A stretch of 64,000 nucleotides of DNA from Hyphomicrobiales bacterium (GCA_900473685.1 UCNE01000008.1:186001-250000); one strand, 5' to 3'. Shown: positions 38,478-49,445, counted from the stretch's first letter. The notes: generated from the sequence alone by a model not told the origin. Translations and numbers: made by a program.

Positions 38478-39739
38478 GTTCTCCGGTCTGGCACCCCTTT
38501 ACCCAGCACGCGCTGGAACCTGCGATGAGACGCATCGTGCAAACTGACGGCGCCTGCCTGATCGATGACAGCGGCTCGCGGATTTTCGACGCCATCTCCT
38601 CCTGGTGGGTGATCACGCACGGCCACCGCCACCCGGCCATCATGGCGGCCATTCAGGCGGCCTGCGAAAACTACGACCAGATCATTTTCGCCGAGTACAC
38701 CCATGAACCGGCCGAAGAGCTGGCGCGCGGTCTTTTGCGGATCGCGCCGCAAGGGCTGTCGCATGTGTTCTATTCCGACAGCGGATCGACCTGCGTCGAA
38801 GTCGCCTTGAAAATGGCCCTCGGCTTCTTCCACAATTCCGGCGCCCAGCGCCGCCGCATCTGCGTGCTGGAACACGGCTATCACGGCGATACGATCGGCA
38901 CGATGTCGGCAGGGGAACGCGGTGTCTTCAACGCGGCCTATGAGCCGATGCTGTTTGGTGTCGATCGCCTGCCGTTTCCCAAGCCGGGTCAGGAACAGGA
39001 GACGCTGGATGCCTTCGAGCGGTTCTGTGCGACAGGAGATGTTGCGGCCTTGCTGATCGAGCCGCTCATCCTCGGGGCGGGCGGCATGCTCACCTATCCC
39101 GCCTCGGTTCTCAGCGAACTGAAGCGGATTGCCGAACGCCACGGCACTTTGTTGATCGCAGATGAAGTGATGACCGGCTGGGGCCGCACCGGCACTGTCT
39201 TTGCTTGCGAACAGGCCGGTGTAGCGCCGGATATCCTGTGCACCTCCAAGGGTTTGACTGGTGGCGCGCTGCCCTTGGCGGCAACTTTGTGCACGGCCGA
39301 GATTTTTGAGGCGCATCTTTCGGCCGACCGCCGGAAGACATTTTTTCATTCCAGTTCCTACACCGCCAATCCGATTGCCTGCGCCGCCGCCGTCGCCAAT
39401 CTCAATGTTTGGGACGATGAACCAGTGCGGCAACGCATCGGCGCGCTGGAAGTCATGCAAGCGGAAAAGTTGGCACGTTTTGCTGCCGATCCACGCTTTG
39501 GCAATGTCCGCCAGACCGGCGCGATCACCGCGCTTGATCTCACGGTCCCAGCCGGGGGGTATCTCTCAGAGGTTGGCCCGAAGCTCAGGGCATTCTTTCG
39601 CGAGCGCAAACTGCTGATCCGGCCGCTCGGCAATGTGATCTATCTGATGCCGCCCTATTGCGTCACTGCTGCGGATCTCGACCGGGCCTATGATGCGATC
39701 GACGAGGCGGCGGCATGGTTCGCGGCGGGCCGTCTGTGA
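38474..39739 (+). CDS. bioA: Adenosylmethionine-8-amino-7-oxononanoate aminotransferase
   Basis: About 421 aa class III aminotransferase producing DAPA with S-adenosylmethionine as amino donor. W-H-P-F-T near the start, [15 protein letters not shown] and the PLP lysine in CTSKGLTGG identify it. It overlaps bioD (ATGA) and bioZ (GTGA). Confidence 0.96.
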   Translation: MSSPVWHPFTQHALEPAMRRIVQTDGACLIDDSGSRIFDAISSWWVITHGHRHPAIMAAIQAACENYDQIIFAEYTHEPAEELARGLLRIAPQGLSHVFYSDSGSTCVEVALKMALGFFHNSGAQRRRICVLEHGYHGDTIGTMSAGERGVFNAAYEPMLFGVDRLPFPKPGQEQETLDAFERFCATGDVAALLIEPLILGAGGMLTYPASVLSELKRIAERHGTLLIADEVMTGWGRTGTVFACEQAGVAPDILCTSKGLTGGALPLAATLCTAEIFEAHLSADRRKTFFHSSSYTANPIACAAAVANLNVWDDEPVRQRIGALEVMQAEKLARFAADPRFGNVRQTGAITALDLTVPAGGYLSEVGPKLRAFFRERKLLIRPLGNVIYLMPPYCVTAADLDRAYDAIDEAAAWFAAGRL

Positions 39740-40725
39740 GGCCCGTCCGCTCCTCCCGGCTTGTCGGCTTCGGCCATAGCTTGCCGGGACGGCGTGTCGA
39801 AAACGCCGAGATCGAGGGCAATCTCGGTCTCGAACCGGGCTGGATCGAGCGCCGGACCGGGATCAAATCACGCTATTGGGCCGAATCCGGCGACACGCTG
39901 TCGGGGCTTGCGGCCAGGGCAGGCGAGGCGGCGATCGAGGACGCGGGCATTGCCCGGGACGATATCGCGCTGACGCTGCTCGCCACCTCAACGCCAGATC
40001 ACCTTTTGCCGCCGTCCGCCCCGCTTCTGGCCCATCATCTCGGATTGACGCAGTCCGGTGCAATCGATCTCGCCGGGGCCTGTTCCGGATTTCTCTATGC
40101 CTTGACGCTGGCGGATGGCTTCGTTCGCGCACAAGGGCGCCCGGTATTGGTGGTTGCCGCCAATATCCTCAGCCGCCGCATCAATCCAGCCGAGCGGGCA
40201 AGTTCCGTGCTGTTTGCCGACGCAGCCGGTGCCGTGGTTCTGACGCCTTCGGACGATGATGCTGCGGGTTTGCTGGGTGTCGATCTCGCCTCGGACGGCA
40301 GCAGATACGATCTGATCTCGATCCCGGCCGGCGGCAGCAATCGTCCATTTTCTGCCGATATGGCTGCGCAGGATTGCCTGATGACGATGCGCGACGGCCG
40401 GGAAATGTTTGCGCAGGCGGTCCGGATGATGAGCGATTCCGCGCGCCGGGCGCTCACTCATGCTGGGCTCGGGGTGGCGGATATCCACCGGTTCATTCCA
40501 CATCAGGCCAATGCCCGCATCTTCGACGCCGTCTGCGGCGATCTTGGCATCGTGCCGGAAAAAACCGTCCGCACGATCGGCGAATATGGCAACTCTTCCG
40601 CCGCCACCATCCCGCTCTCCCTGTCGCTCGCCCATCAGGCCAGACCGTTTGTACCGGGAGAAAAATTGCTGCTGACCGCTGCTGGTGCCGGATTGACCGG
40701 CGGTGCCTGCGTTGTTGGAATGTAA
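39736..40725 (+). CDS. bioZ: 3-oxopimeloyl-ACP synthase-type ketoacyl synthase (BioZ)
   Basis: About 329 aa FabH-like protein with a complete Cys-His-Asn triad: [18 protein letters not shown] and [10 protein letters not shown]. In rhizobia BioZ makes the pimeloyl precursor of biotin from glutaryl-CoA and malonyl-ACP, replacing BioC/BioH. The GTG at 39736 overlaps the bioA stop as GTGA. Being the last gene of bioBFDAZ supports this role over general fatty acid synthesis. Confidence 0.92.
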   Translation: MRPVRSSRLVGFGHSLPGRRVENAEIEGNLGLEPGWIERRTGIKSRYWAESGDTLSGLAARAGEAAIEDAGIARDDIALTLLATSTPDHLLPPSAPLLAHHLGLTQSGAIDLAGACSGFLYALTLADGFVRAQGRPVLVVAANILSRRINPAERASSVLFADAAGAVVLTPSDDDAAGLLGVDLASDGSRYDLISIPAGGSNRPFSADMAAQDCLMTMRDGREMFAQAVRMMSDSARRALTHAGLGVADIHRFIPHQANARIFDAVCGDLGIVPEKTVRTIGEYGNSSAATIPLSLSLAHQARPFVPGEKLLLTAAGAGLTGGACVVGM

Positions 40726-40844
40726 GTTACTTCTTACCGTATTCTTTGCAGTCGCTGCGAGACCGCGCAGGAAACGGGTGGCAGGCGGCAGCACAAACCG
40801 CCATTCAACAAGGCATCCACCGTCGCAGCAATGGAGGCTTTGAC

Positions 40845-41579
40845 ATGAATGCACATTCGACAAACGTACCGGCGTCCGCTGACGCGCGTATCGCCGGATA
40901 TGACTGGGACCATCTCGGCGAAGACCTCAACGGTTTCGGCTGCGCAGTGTTTAACCAGTTGCTGGCGCCAGAGGAATGCCGGCAGATCGCCGGGCTCTAT
41001 CCTGAGGAAAAACACTTCCGCAGCCATATTCACATGGCCCGGCATGGTTTTGGCAAAGGCGAATACCGCTATTTCAAATATCCGCTACCAGATCTGATCG
41101 GGACATTGCGCACCGCGCTTTATCCGCGGCTTGCGGGTGTCGCCAATGCCTGGAACGAGCGCATGGGCATGGACGAACGTTATCCGGCCGAACATGCCGC
41201 ATTCCTCAAACAGTGCCACGATGGCGGCCAGACCCGGCCGACGCCGCTATTGCTGCAATATGTGCCGGGCGATTTCAATTGCCTGCATCAGGACCTCTAC
41301 GGCGACCTTGCCTTTCCCATCCAGGTGGCGATCCTGCTGTCAGAGCCCGGAGACGATTTCACCGGTGGCGAATTCGTTTTGACGGAACAGCGTCCGCGCA
41401 TGCAAAGCCGGGTGGAGGTCGTGCCCCTGCGCCAGGGCGACGCCGTCGCGTTCGCGGTCCACAATCGGCCCGTTCAGGGCACGAAAGGCAATTACCGGGT
41501 CAATCTGCGCCACGGCGTCAGCCGTCTTCGCTCCGGCATGCGTCATACGGCCGGGATCATTTTCCATGATGCCAGATAG
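40845..41579 (+). CDS. 2OG-Fe(II) oxygenase
   Basis: About 244 aa. The iron-binding HxD is in CLHQDLYGD and the distal His lies in NLRHGVSRLRSG, with an Arg that could bind 2-oxoglutarate. The ATG at 40845 has GGAGG 7 nt upstream. It lies 119 bp after bioZ and may be transcribed independently. It resembles the prolyl-hydroxylase-like AlkB-unrelated group; the substrate is unknown. Confidence 0.83.
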   Translation: MNAHSTNVPASADARIAGYDWDHLGEDLNGFGCAVFNQLLAPEECRQIAGLYPEEKHFRSHIHMARHGFGKGEYRYFKYPLPDLIGTLRTALYPRLAGVANAWNERMGMDERYPAEHAAFLKQCHDGGQTRPTPLLLQYVPGDFNCLHQDLYGDLAFPIQVAILLSEPGDDFTGGEFVLTEQRPRMQSRVEVVPLRQGDAVAFAVHNRPVQGTKGNYRVNLRHGVSRLRSGMRHTAGIIFHDAR

Positions 41580-41703
41580 CGCAGCCATGACCTGCAGAAT
41601 GTGGAGATCAGCCCACTCCAGCCGGGCTTAAGCGGGGAGCATCGGTTGCGCGAACCCATCATCTTTGGTAAATTTTGTCTAAAGATTGATGGAGCGAGCA
41701 GCA

Positions 41704-41928
41704 ATGTCGAGCGTCACGCATCGTTTCGAAAATTACATGAGAAACGGTATGGGCGGCTGGGCGCGATCGCAGCCCACCGTCATCCGGGCGCTGCTGTTTC
41801 TACCCTGCCTGCTGGAATACCTGATCGTCTATGCGGTCTGTACCGCGGCAATTGCCGCGGTGGTTTTTCTGATGGCGCTTGTGGCGATCTTCGGGCTCGA
41901 TAAGGAGCGCCAGCCGGGCCTGCGCTGA
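41704..41928 (+). CDS. Small inner-membrane protein
   Basis: About 74 aa. A hydrophilic N-terminus of about 30 residues is followed by a long hydrophobic stretch (LLFLPCLLEYLIVYAVCTAA then IAAVVFLMALVAIFG), likely one long or two short membrane segments. The ATG at 41704 has GGAG 9 nt upstream. It converges on exoP with 9 bp between stops. No family recognised. Confidence 0.65.
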   Translation: MSSVTHRFENYMRNGMGGWARSQPTVIRALLFLPCLLEYLIVYAVCTAAIAAVVFLMALVAIFGLDKERQPGLR

Positions 41929-41937
41929 GGATAAGCC

Positions 41938-44280
41938 TCAGCGTCCGGCCTTCAAGGGCTGTTCGATATAGTAGCTCTCATAGTGCTTGCGGTATTTTTC
42001 CGCCGCGCCGAAGTCGCTGTATTTTCCAAGCTCATCCATGTCCGTCTTGTTGAGCATTACGCCAAGAATCTTGGCGTTGAACTGCGGATCGGAATGCAGC
42101 ACGTCCCGCACCAGACGGGCCGGAGTCTTGCCCCATTCGATCACCATCAGGAACCCATCGGCAAACGGCGAGAATGCCTTGGCGTCGATGACGGGAGCCA
42201 GCGGCGCAAGGTCAACGATGACATAGTCGAAATTCTTGCGGGCATTGGCGATCAAGGTCTCCATGCCCTGCGAGGCCAGCAGTTCGTTGGTGTGATAAAG
42301 GTGTTCGCGCGGCGCGATCGGCAGGATTGCAAGCCGGGTCAGCGGATCGACCCTGAGCCCGACCGTCCACTCTTCTTCACCCAAGACCGCTTCCACCAAA
42401 CCTGTCTTCGGTGCAGGCGAAATCATCCGGCTGATCGCAGGGTTACGGATGTCGGCGTCGATCAGCAGCGTGCGTTTGCCGCTGGCGGCAAGCAGGCCGG
42501 CAAAATTCGCGGCAATGGTCGATTTCCCTTCGCCCGGCAATGCCGAGACGACACCGATCACCCGGTTGGGGCGACCCTGCAGGATGACGTCGCTGGCAAG
42601 CTTGGCGTTGCGTAGCGTCTCGGCAAAGGCCGACCGTGGCGCATCGACCGCAATTCGGGTCATCCGCGTCAAGGGCATGTCGGCATCCGCAGCTGCGTCG
42701 GGTTTTTCAGGTTCTGATTTTGACAGGCGCTCGCGCGTCTTGATCCACATGCTGACGGTCTTTTTGCCGATCAGCGGCAGGTAGCCGAGAGACTTGTGGC
42801 CGAGTATCGAGCGGACCTCTTCCTCGAGGCGGAAGAAACGCTCGCGGAATTCCTGAAGGCCGGCAAGGATGGCGCCCAGCATGAAGCCGAGAACGATAGA
42901 GAGGCCGAGAACCATCGTCCGCTTGGGGCTGGATGGCGCGGTGGGAATCCCGGCATCCGAAATGATCCGGGCTTTCGCAATCGGGAATGAACGTTGCTGG
43001 GCCGCTTCTTCGTAGCGGCCGAGATAGGATTCGTACAGTGTCTTCAGCGCCGTCGCCCGCTGTTCCAATTCACGCAGGTGGACCAGCGACCGGTTGGCCT
43101 CGGAATTGTTGCCGACCACGCCTTCGATGCTCTTGCGCAAGGAGGCTTCGCGGGATTTGGCGACTTCGAATTCGTTGCGGTAGCTGCCGGTGATCTGCTT
43201 CAGTTCCCGGAAAATCTGACCGGCGAGTTCCGATTTCTCGGCCCTCAGAGCAACCGCCTGCGGATGGTCGGCCGAAAAATTCTGGACGATGACTTGCTCA
43301 CGTTTGCTGACTGCAAGATAACGCGTCCGCAAATCCTGAATGACCGAGTTGTCAGTCTGGTTCGAGGAGATCGTCGCATTGTTCACGGCGTTTTCAGCGC
43401 CCTGGTCGATGATGGATTGGAACTGATTGTAGCGGGCCGAAGCACTGGCGCTGTCGGCCTGCGCGACGATCAACTGGCTGTTGAGGTCGGACAGCTGCTG
43501 TTCCGACATCAGTTCGCCGCGCGTCGAGGTCAGGCCGTTTTCCGCCTTGAACTTTTCCGCATCGAGGGACGCAGCCTGGGCGCGCTGGCGAAGATCAGTC
43601 AGGCGTTCCTGCAGCCAGACGGAAGCGCGCTCGGTAGCGTCGAAATTCGCGTTCAGCTGGTCCGTCAGATAGGCTTTGGCATAGGCACGGGTTATGGTTG
43701 CGGCAAGCTTCGGATCGGTCGATTTGTAGGACAGCGCAACGACGGAGCTTCGTGCGACGCGCTCGACCGTCAGCGCCTGCTGGATATAGGCCGCCGCCGT
43801 TTCCCGCTTGCCGTTGCGGGCCGCGGCTTCGGAGATTTCCGGCCGCGAGCCGAAGATGCCGGTAACGGATTTGACTGCCGATTTCACCATCGACATCAGC
43901 GATTGCGGTGGATTGAGAACGGTTTCGTTTTCGCCGAGGTTTTCCGCGTCGGTCACGCGCAGGGCCAGTTCGCCCGATTTCAGGATTTCGACCGCGCTGG
44001 AAAGCTGGGTGTCGGCCTGCTGGGCGCTCTGGGGCGAGGGAGCTTCTTCCGCATATTTGGACAGGTTTTCGTCAAGCAGAATCTGCGTCTGCGAGGTGTA
44101 GACCGGTGTCGCGAACACCAGATATGCCACGCCAAGCATGAAGCAGAGAAGAACGCAGAGGGCCACGACCCTTGAACGGCGAAGCGCGATCGCGGTCAGC
44201 CGGTTCAGATCGATGAACGTGTCGGACTCATCACTCTGCAGCGATGGAACCGTGTTCAACGGAAGAGGTCTTTGATTCAT
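41938..44280 (-). CDS. exoP: Succinoglycan chain-length/export protein with tyrosine kinase domain ExoP
   Basis: About 780 aa polysaccharide co-polymerase. An N-terminal Wzz domain with two membrane segments (near residues 40 and 460) encloses a periplasmic coiled-coil region. The cytoplasmic BY-kinase domain has Walker A SALPGEGKSTIAANF and Walker A' LLIDADIRNP, and the C-terminus carries a tyrosine cluster (EKYRKHYESYYIEQ) for autophosphorylation. It controls the polymer length of succinoglycan together with ExoQ and ExoT. The ATG at 44280 was chosen. It is the last exo gene on the minus strand. Confidence 0.95.
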   Translation of the reverse strand: MNQRPLPLNTVPSLQSDESDTFIDLNRLTAIALRRSRVVALCVLLCFMLGVAYLVFATPVYTSQTQILLDENLSKYAEEAPSPQSAQQADTQLSSAVEILKSGELALRVTDAENLGENETVLNPPQSLMSMVKSAVKSVTGIFGSRPEISEAAARNGKRETAAAYIQQALTVERVARSSVVALSYKSTDPKLAATITRAYAKAYLTDQLNANFDATERASVWLQERLTDLRQRAQAASLDAEKFKAENGLTSTRGELMSEQQLSDLNSQLIVAQADSASASARYNQFQSIIDQGAENAVNNATISSNQTDNSVIQDLRTRYLAVSKREQVIVQNFSADHPQAVALRAEKSELAGQIFRELKQITGSYRNEFEVAKSREASLRKSIEGVVGNNSEANRSLVHLRELEQRATALKTLYESYLGRYEEAAQQRSFPIAKARIISDAGIPTAPSSPKRTMVLGLSIVLGFMLGAILAGLQEFRERFFRLEEEVRSILGHKSLGYLPLIGKKTVSMWIKTRERLSKSEPEKPDAAADADMPLTRMTRIAVDAPRSAFAETLRNAKLASDVILQGRPNRVIGVVSALPGEGKSTIAANFAGLLAASGKRTLLIDADIRNPAISRMISPAPKTGLVEAVLGEEEWTVGLRVDPLTRLAILPIAPREHLYHTNELLASQGMETLIANARKNFDYVIVDLAPLAPVIDAKAFSPFADGFLMVIEWGKTPARLVRDVLHSDPQFNAKILGVMLNKTDMDELGKYSDFGAAEKYRKHYESYYIEQPLKAGR

Positions 44281-44349
44281 GGGCCGTCGGGTCTCCAAGT
44301 GCTTTTGCGTGGTCGGTTCTCACCCCAAAAGGCGGCAGGGGTGAGACCA

Positions 44350-44382
44350 GATTTACCAGCAGCACCAAGCTGCTGGTAAATC
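44350..44382. repeat. 14-bp stem hairpin between exoN and exoP
   Basis: GATTTACCAGCAGC (44350-44363) and its perfect complement (44369-44382) enclose a 5-nt loop. It lies just after the exoN stop and 70 bp before exoP. No T run follows on either strand, so it may be an attenuator or RNA-stability element. Confidence 0.7.
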
Positions 44383-44389
44383 AGTGTTT

Positions 44390-45295
44390 TCAGGCGGCTC
44401 GAATCGCCTGTTCGTGCGACAGAACCATCTCACGGACGGATTCGAACACCAGATTGCCGATATCGGCCCGCGCCAGCGCGAAGGCGACATTGGCCTCGAT
44501 GAAGCCCTGCTTGGAGCCACAATCGAAGGTCCGGCCTTCATACGGATGGGCGTGGAACGATTGGTCTGCCGACAGGCGCAGCATGCCGTCGGTCAGCTGG
44601 ATCTCGTTGCCGGCGCCGCGCTGCTGATGGGCGAGGATCGAGAAGATTTCCGGCTGAAGGATATAGCGGCCGTTCAGGTAGTAGGTGGACGGTGCCTCGG
44701 CGACGGGTGGCTTTTCGACCATCTGCGTGACTTCGAAGCCATGCCGGGTTTTATCACCCATGCCGACGATGCCGTATTTCGAGGTGTCCTCAAGGGCGCA
44801 CTGCTCGACGGCGACGACGTTGCCGCCGACATCATTGTAGAGGTCCATCAGGCCGGCCATGCAGCCGCGTGCGCCATAGGAAATCATATCCGGCAAAAGC
44901 AGCGCGAACGGCTCGTCGCCGATCAGGTCGCGGGCGCACCAGACGGCATGGCCAAGGCCAAGCGGCGCCTGCTGGCGGGTGAAGCTGACGGAACCGGCCG
45001 TCGGCAGCATGCGCGCCAGTTCGGAAAGCTGGGCATCCTTGCCTGAGCGCGTCAGCGACGAGATCAGTTCCGGCACATCGTCAAAATGGTCTTCGATTGC
45101 CTGCTTGTTGCGACCGGTGACGAACACGATGTGCTCGATGCCAGCCTGCATCGCTTCCTCGACGGCATATTGCACGACGGGACGATCGACGATGGTCAGC
45201 ATTTCCTTCGGCATCACCTTGGTTGCGGGCAGGAACCGCGTGCCGTTTCCGGCGACGGGAATAACGGCTTTGCGAACGGGTCTGATAGGAGCCAT
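44390..45295 (-). CDS. exoN: UTP-glucose-1-phosphate uridylyltransferase ExoN
   Basis: About 301 aa. It makes UDP-glucose for the glucosyltransferases. The nucleotide-binding signature [22 protein letters not shown], interrupted by nothing, and [11 protein letters not shown] are conserved in the GalU family. The start lies 5 bp before the exoO stop on the same strand. Confidence 0.94.
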   Translation of the reverse strand: MAPIRPVRKAVIPVAGNGTRFLPATKVMPKEMLTIVDRPVVQYAVEEAMQAGIEHIVFVTGRNKQAIEDHFDDVPELISSLTRSGKDAQLSELARMLPTAGSVSFTRQQAPLGLGHAVWCARDLIGDEPFALLLPDMISYGARGCMAGLMDLYNDVGGNVVAVEQCALEDTSKYGIVGMGDKTRHGFEVTQMVEKPPVAEAPSTYYLNGRYILQPEIFSILAHQQRGAGNEIQLTDGMLRLSADQSFHAHPYEGRTFDCGSKQGFIEANVAFALARADIGNLVFESVREMVLSHEQAIRAA

Positions 45296-45299
45296 AGAA

Positions 45300-46319
45300 C
45301 TATCCTTTGCTCTTGTGCGGGCGGTTGCCCGGGGTGGTTCTATTCATCGTTTCCGGCGGGGGACCGAAAGGGCGAATTGCAGTGAACGGCGCCATCAGGC
45401 GCCGCAGTCTGACGGCGATCGGCATCCGCAGATGCCGGATTGCCGCCGGATTTCTCCACGCGGTTCTAACCGCGCCGGACAGGGATCGTGCCTTGATCTG
45501 GTCGACCAAGAGGACGAAGGACCGCGCATTTTCGATGCTGCGGTAGCGCCGCTCCTGTGCCGCCATCGAGGCCGCATCCAGCCGATGATTTTTCAGAAAC
45601 TCGGCATCGGCGGCCAGCATCGCATCGACCTGATGCAGCTTCAGCACGCGCGAGATCGACCCGCTGCGGATATAGTAGGTGTAGCCGGCGGATGGTTCGA
45701 CGGCGCAGCGGCCGCCCTTCGCAAGCGCCGACGCCAAAAGCAGATAATCCTCGCCGATCGGCAGGCTTTCGTCGAAGCGCAGGCCGTGTTCCTCGATGAA
45801 CCGGCGCTCGAAGACAGGCTTCATGTAGCCGTAGTTATGTTCGGACTGAAACAGCACATTCGAGCCGATGAACGCCGGAAGCGTCAGCGTTTCCAGAGCT
45901 GCCAGCTCAGCCTCGTCGAACATCCGTTTCATCTCGCCGTCGAGCGGCACGACATCGACATTGTCAACGACGATCTCCGCCTTGGCGGCCTTGGCTCGTG
46001 CGATCATCCGGGCAGTCCGGCCGGGCGATACCGCATCGTCGGAATCCAGAATGACGATCCAGTCGCCGCGCGCAACGGCAAGGCCCGCATTGCGGGCGCC
46101 GCCGGGGCCGCGATTCTGTTCGAGCCGGATCAACCGAACGCGCGGATCGGTATAGGCATCGACAATCCCGGCCGTGTCATCGGGCGAACAATCGTCGATA
46201 ACGACAATCTCGACGTTGACACCGGTTTGCGCCAGCGCGCTGTCGATAGCGCGCTCGATCGTCTCTTCTGCCTTGAATGCGGCGATGATGAATGTCGCGT
46301 CGGGGCGGTGCTGTTCCAT
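45300..46319 (-). CDS. exoO: Succinoglycan glucosyltransferase ExoO
   Basis: About 339 aa family-2 glycosyltransferase. The GT-A motifs are [23 protein letters not shown] and ILDSDDAV. In S. meliloti ExoO adds a glucose in the middle of the octasaccharide repeat. Its ATG shares one base with the exoM stop (TGATG). Confidence 0.9.
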   Translation of the reverse strand: MEQHRPDATFIIAAFKAEETIERAIDSALAQTGVNVEIVVIDDCSPDDTAGIVDAYTDPRVRLIRLEQNRGPGGARNAGLAVARGDWIVILDSDDAVSPGRTARMIARAKAAKAEIVVDNVDVVPLDGEMKRMFDEAELAALETLTLPAFIGSNVLFQSEHNYGYMKPVFERRFIEEHGLRFDESLPIGEDYLLLASALAKGGRCAVEPSAGYTYYIRSGSISRVLKLHQVDAMLAADAEFLKNHRLDAASMAAQERRYRSIENARSFVLLVDQIKARSLSGAVRTAWRNPAAIRHLRMPIAVRLRRLMAPFTAIRPFGPPPETMNRTTPGNRPHKSKG

Positions 46320-47254
46320 CACGACGGCCTTACCTCGGCTGCACCATACTGCTCGATTTCCCTGACGCCGAGAAGTCCGACGACGGCGCCAGCATGCAGG
46401 CAGGCGCGCAGGAGATAGCGGTTGCGGCGAACAGGCGAGAAAAACAACAGGGCGCTGGCCAGCGCGCAGAACCCACATTTGGCTCCAGCAAGCGCCAGCG
46501 CACGCACCTTGCCCACGCCACCGGCTCCAGCACCGATCAGCCGGCCATGCGTCTGGCCGAAGCGGAATTTCCGCTTTGCCAGCCACGAAAAGCTGGCGCG
46601 TTTGGCCGGCACGGGTTCCTCGACCCAGGCCCCCGGCGCATAGGCTATCTTGCCGCCCATCCGGTGCATGTGGGTAAAAAACTCCGTGTCCTCGCCGCCG
46701 CTGCGTCCAAGCGCCAGGTTGAAACGGCGCCCGGCAAGCGATGGCGCCGCAAGGCGCAGAAGGACATTGCAGGTGTAACCGGTGATGATCCGGTCGCCGA
46801 CCCAGACGGGGAATGTCGAGTGAAAGTCGCCGCGCTCCATCCATCCCGGCGCGTTTACACCGTAGATGGCCTTGACCGGGCCGAGCACCGCATCCGCTGC
46901 GGTTGATGTCGCCGTTTCGATCAACCGGACGATCCAGTCCGAGCTGGCCGTCTCGTCATCGTCGATGAACGCCAGGAAGTCCCCCGTGGCATTGTCGAGG
47001 CAGGCATTGCGGGCGATCGAGATATTGGCCGAGGGGCAATGAACGTAGACGATCTCGTGTCGAACGGCGGTGCGCAAGGCATCCACCCGTTCCTTCGCGC
47101 TGGGCGTCGCGTCATTATCCGCCACGATGATCCGGATCGTTGCGCCGTCGGGAACGGTAATGCCGTCCAGCGAGCGCAATGTCTGTTCAAGTTCCGGGCG
47201 CCGGTAGGTACAGACGCCGATATCGATGCGGATGGGATCCATGGCTGTTTTCAT
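46319..47254 (-). CDS. exoM: Succinoglycan glucosyltransferase ExoM
   Basis: About 311 aa GT2 enzyme. IGVCTYRRPELEQTLRSL opens the protein; NISIARNACLDNATGDFLAF and IDDDETASSDW are the nucleotide and acceptor site motifs. ExoM adds the fourth sugar. A hydrophobic C-terminal part (GFCALASALLFF) suggests membrane contact. The start overlaps the exoA stop as TGATG. Confidence 0.93.
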   Translation of the reverse strand: MKTAMDPIRIDIGVCTYRRPELEQTLRSLDGITVPDGATIRIIVADNDATPSAKERVDALRTAVRHEIVYVHCPSANISIARNACLDNATGDFLAFIDDDETASSDWIVRLIETATSTAADAVLGPVKAIYGVNAPGWMERGDFHSTFPVWVGDRIITGYTCNVLLRLAAPSLAGRRFNLALGRSGGEDTEFFTHMHRMGGKIAYAPGAWVEEPVPAKRASFSWLAKRKFRFGQTHGRLIGAGAGGVGKVRALALAGAKCGFCALASALLFFSPVRRNRYLLRACLHAGAVVGLLGVREIEQYGAAEVRPS

Positions 47255-48249
47255 CAGGCGATCCGGCGGTTGCGGAAATCGAGGAGCTCACGCCAGAAGC
47301 CGGCCGACCAGGCAAAATGCATCACCATCGCGGAAACGGCGGCGAGCGGGCCATAGGGGTTCTTCTGCCCGAGTGCCATCCAGACGCCGTAACCAAGGCA
47401 TGCGACGGCCCAAAGGCCGAACGGAATGACGGCAGCCCAATTGATGATCGCCAGTAGGGCCCCGACTGCAACAGGCGCGACGGCAAGCGGCAGCATCTGG
47501 CGGATGCTCGGCATGGCGCGATGCTTGAGAAAATTCTTGGCCCGGCCACGGCCATAGCCGAAATACTGGCGGAAGAGCGCCCGCGCCGTGCTGCGCGGAT
47601 GATAGATCATGCTGGTCTTGTCGGTCATCCAGATCCGGTAGCCTGCCTTGTTGAGGCGGTAGTCGAACTCGGCGTCCTCGTTGTGGCTGAACATTTCGTC
47701 ATAGCCACCGACGGCCTGGAACGCTGCAATCCGCATCAATGCGTGATGGCCGTGATCCGCCCAGTGACCGGTGGCACCGGTGCGGTGCTTGGAGCCGCCA
47801 TTGCCGAGCTTGGAATTCTGTGCATAGGCCGTGGCTTTCTGGAAGGTGCTGAAACCAACCGTCTGCATTGCAACGACAACGGAATCAGCGCCGGTCATAA
47901 GCGCGTCTTCCATCAGGCGCTGGCAATAATCATCCGGATATTCGCCGTGTGCATCGATCCGGATCATATATTCATAGTCCGCGCCGAGCGTTCCGACGGC
48001 GAGATTGATGGCGGCACTCTGGATCTTCTTCGGATTGGCGAGCAACCGGACTTTCGGATTGACCGTGGATATCCTCTGGACGATCTCGACCGTGCCGTCG
48101 GTGCTGCCACCGTCGACCACGACCAGATCGGCGCCGAGATCGCACATGGCGCCGCCAAGCTTGATGATAAGCGCCTCGATATATTTGGCCTCGTTGAGGC
48201 AGGGAATGACAATAAGGCTGCGGCCATGCTTCGGATCATCGGCGTTCAT
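47254..48249 (-). CDS. exoA: Succinoglycan glucosyltransferase ExoA
   Basis: About 331 aa GT2 enzyme with VIPCLNEAKYIEALI, VVVDGGSTDGT and FSHNEDAEFDYRLNKAG, then C-terminal membrane helices. ExoA adds the first glucose to lipid-linked galactose. The ATG at 48249 overlaps the exoL stop (ATGA). Confidence 0.94.
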   Translation of the reverse strand: MNADDPKHGRSLIVIPCLNEAKYIEALIIKLGGAMCDLGADLVVVDGGSTDGTVEIVQRISTVNPKVRLLANPKKIQSAAINLAVGTLGADYEYMIRIDAHGEYPDDYCQRLMEDALMTGADSVVVAMQTVGFSTFQKATAYAQNSKLGNGGSKHRTGATGHWADHGHHALMRIAAFQAVGGYDEMFSHNEDAEFDYRLNKAGYRIWMTDKTSMIYHPRSTARALFRQYFGYGRGRAKNFLKHRAMPSIRQMLPLAVAPVAVGALLAIINWAAVIPFGLWAVACLGYGVWMALGQKNPYGPLAAVSAMVMHFAWSAGFWRELLDFRNRRIA

Positions 48250-49445
48250 AGCAGTCCACCCTTGTTGCTGTGCGTTTGGGAGAGTTCGTGGCGTGAGGCG
48301 GCCTGGGCGTCGGTGGTGCGCAGTGCCGCAAGCCGGTTGACCAGTCGCTGGCAATCGGCGCGGTCAAGGACCCAGGCCTGCGCGCCCGTGGCCGCCACCT
48401 TGCCGAATTCGGCGAGATAGCGCTCCGGCGTCATGCCGGCAAACAGGGCAGCAAGTGCGGCGCTGTCGGCATCGCCGAGGACGAGGCCGATATGTTTCGC
48501 GCTGATGAAACGGGCCGTTTCCGTGCCGCGCATGGCAATCGGGACGGCATTGTAACGGCAGCCCTCGTACAGCCGGTTCGGCAACAACCAGCTGGAATTC
48601 AGACCTTCCTCGAAAAAGTCGATGCCCCAGGAAAACTGGACGTCGTCGTAAATCCGGGCGAGATCCTCGGGGTTCTTGTAAGCGCCGTGAAAGTGCATGA
48701 AGGGTTCGTTGCCGACGAAACCGTCGAAATCGTCGAATTCCGAATAGGCGGGACGCCCGCGCAGCACGACCTCGAATTTCCCGTCCATGGCACGGGTGAA
48801 TTCTGCAAGCAGTTTTAGCGATTTGCGGCATCGCAACGCACCGAACCATCCGATCTTCCAGGGCTCGCCCGGCTGCGGCAGACGGGGCCGGGCGGTCTGC
48901 ATGCTGGCGGTACCATCCAGGTCGATCACCTGGTTTTCCAGAAGCAGCGTGGGTGCCTTGAGACGCGAGACCGGCCGGAAATAATTCTCGATGAACGCCG
49001 GCGAACTGGTGACCAGCAGGCTGACATTGCGCCCGAGATAATGTTCGGCGGAGCGTAACGCGCGGCCGGCAAGATCATTGCGCAGCAGAAGGCGATGGAT
49101 ATCGAGGCATTCGTAGACGATCGGCACGTCGCCACCGAAAAGCGCGTTCGCCCGGTTGGCAAGCGCCAGCATTTCGAGGTTCCGGGCGATGATGACGCCC
49201 GGTTTTGCGACGCCGCGAAGCTTGCCGCCAAGCATCAGCGCCGCCTTGCCAACGGCTGCAATCCGCTGGCCGAACCGCCCATCCCGGGTGATGCCGAGTT
49301 CGATATGTCCATCGATCACAGGCATATCCGCGCCGCGCCGGAAGCCCGCCACCGTCACGTTCGCACCACCCGCCGCAAGCATCAGGGTTCTACGCCTGAT
49401 CGCGGGGTCTGCCACATCATGTGCCAGGTATAGTACATCCAGCAT
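48246..49445 (-). CDS. exoL: Succinoglycan glucosyltransferase ExoL
   Basis: About 399 aa cytoplasmic glycosyltransferase, starting MLDVLYLAHDVADPAIRRR. It is not of the GT2 fold; the GWFGALRCRKSL segment and the C-terminal half resemble GT4-like Rossmann domains. ExoL adds the second glucose (third sugar). Position between exoK and exoA fits S. meliloti. Confidence 0.92.
   Translation of the reverse strand: MLDVLYLAHDVADPAIRRRTLMLAAGGANVTVAGFRRGADMPVIDGHIELGITRDGRFGQRIAAVGKAALMLGGKLRGVAKPGVIIARNLEMLALANRANALFGGDVPIVYECLDIHRLLLRNDLAGRALRSAEHYLGRNVSLLVTSSPAFIENYFRPVSRLKAPTLLLENQVIDLDGTASMQTARPRLPQPGEPWKIGWFGALRCRKSLKLLAEFTRAMDGKFEVVLRGRPAYSEFDDFDGFVGNEPFMHFHGAYKNPEDLARIYDDVQFSWGIDFFEEGLNSSWLLPNRLYEGCRYNAVPIAMRGTETARFISAKHIGLVLGDADSAALAALFAGMTPERYLAEFGKVAATGAQAWVLDRADCQRLVNRLAALRTTDAQAASRHELSQTHSNKGGLL

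Noticed and set aside
42994-44175. Open frame of 393 codons opposite exoP
   Set aside because: Mirror of exoP codon bias, no domain, no ribosome binding site.
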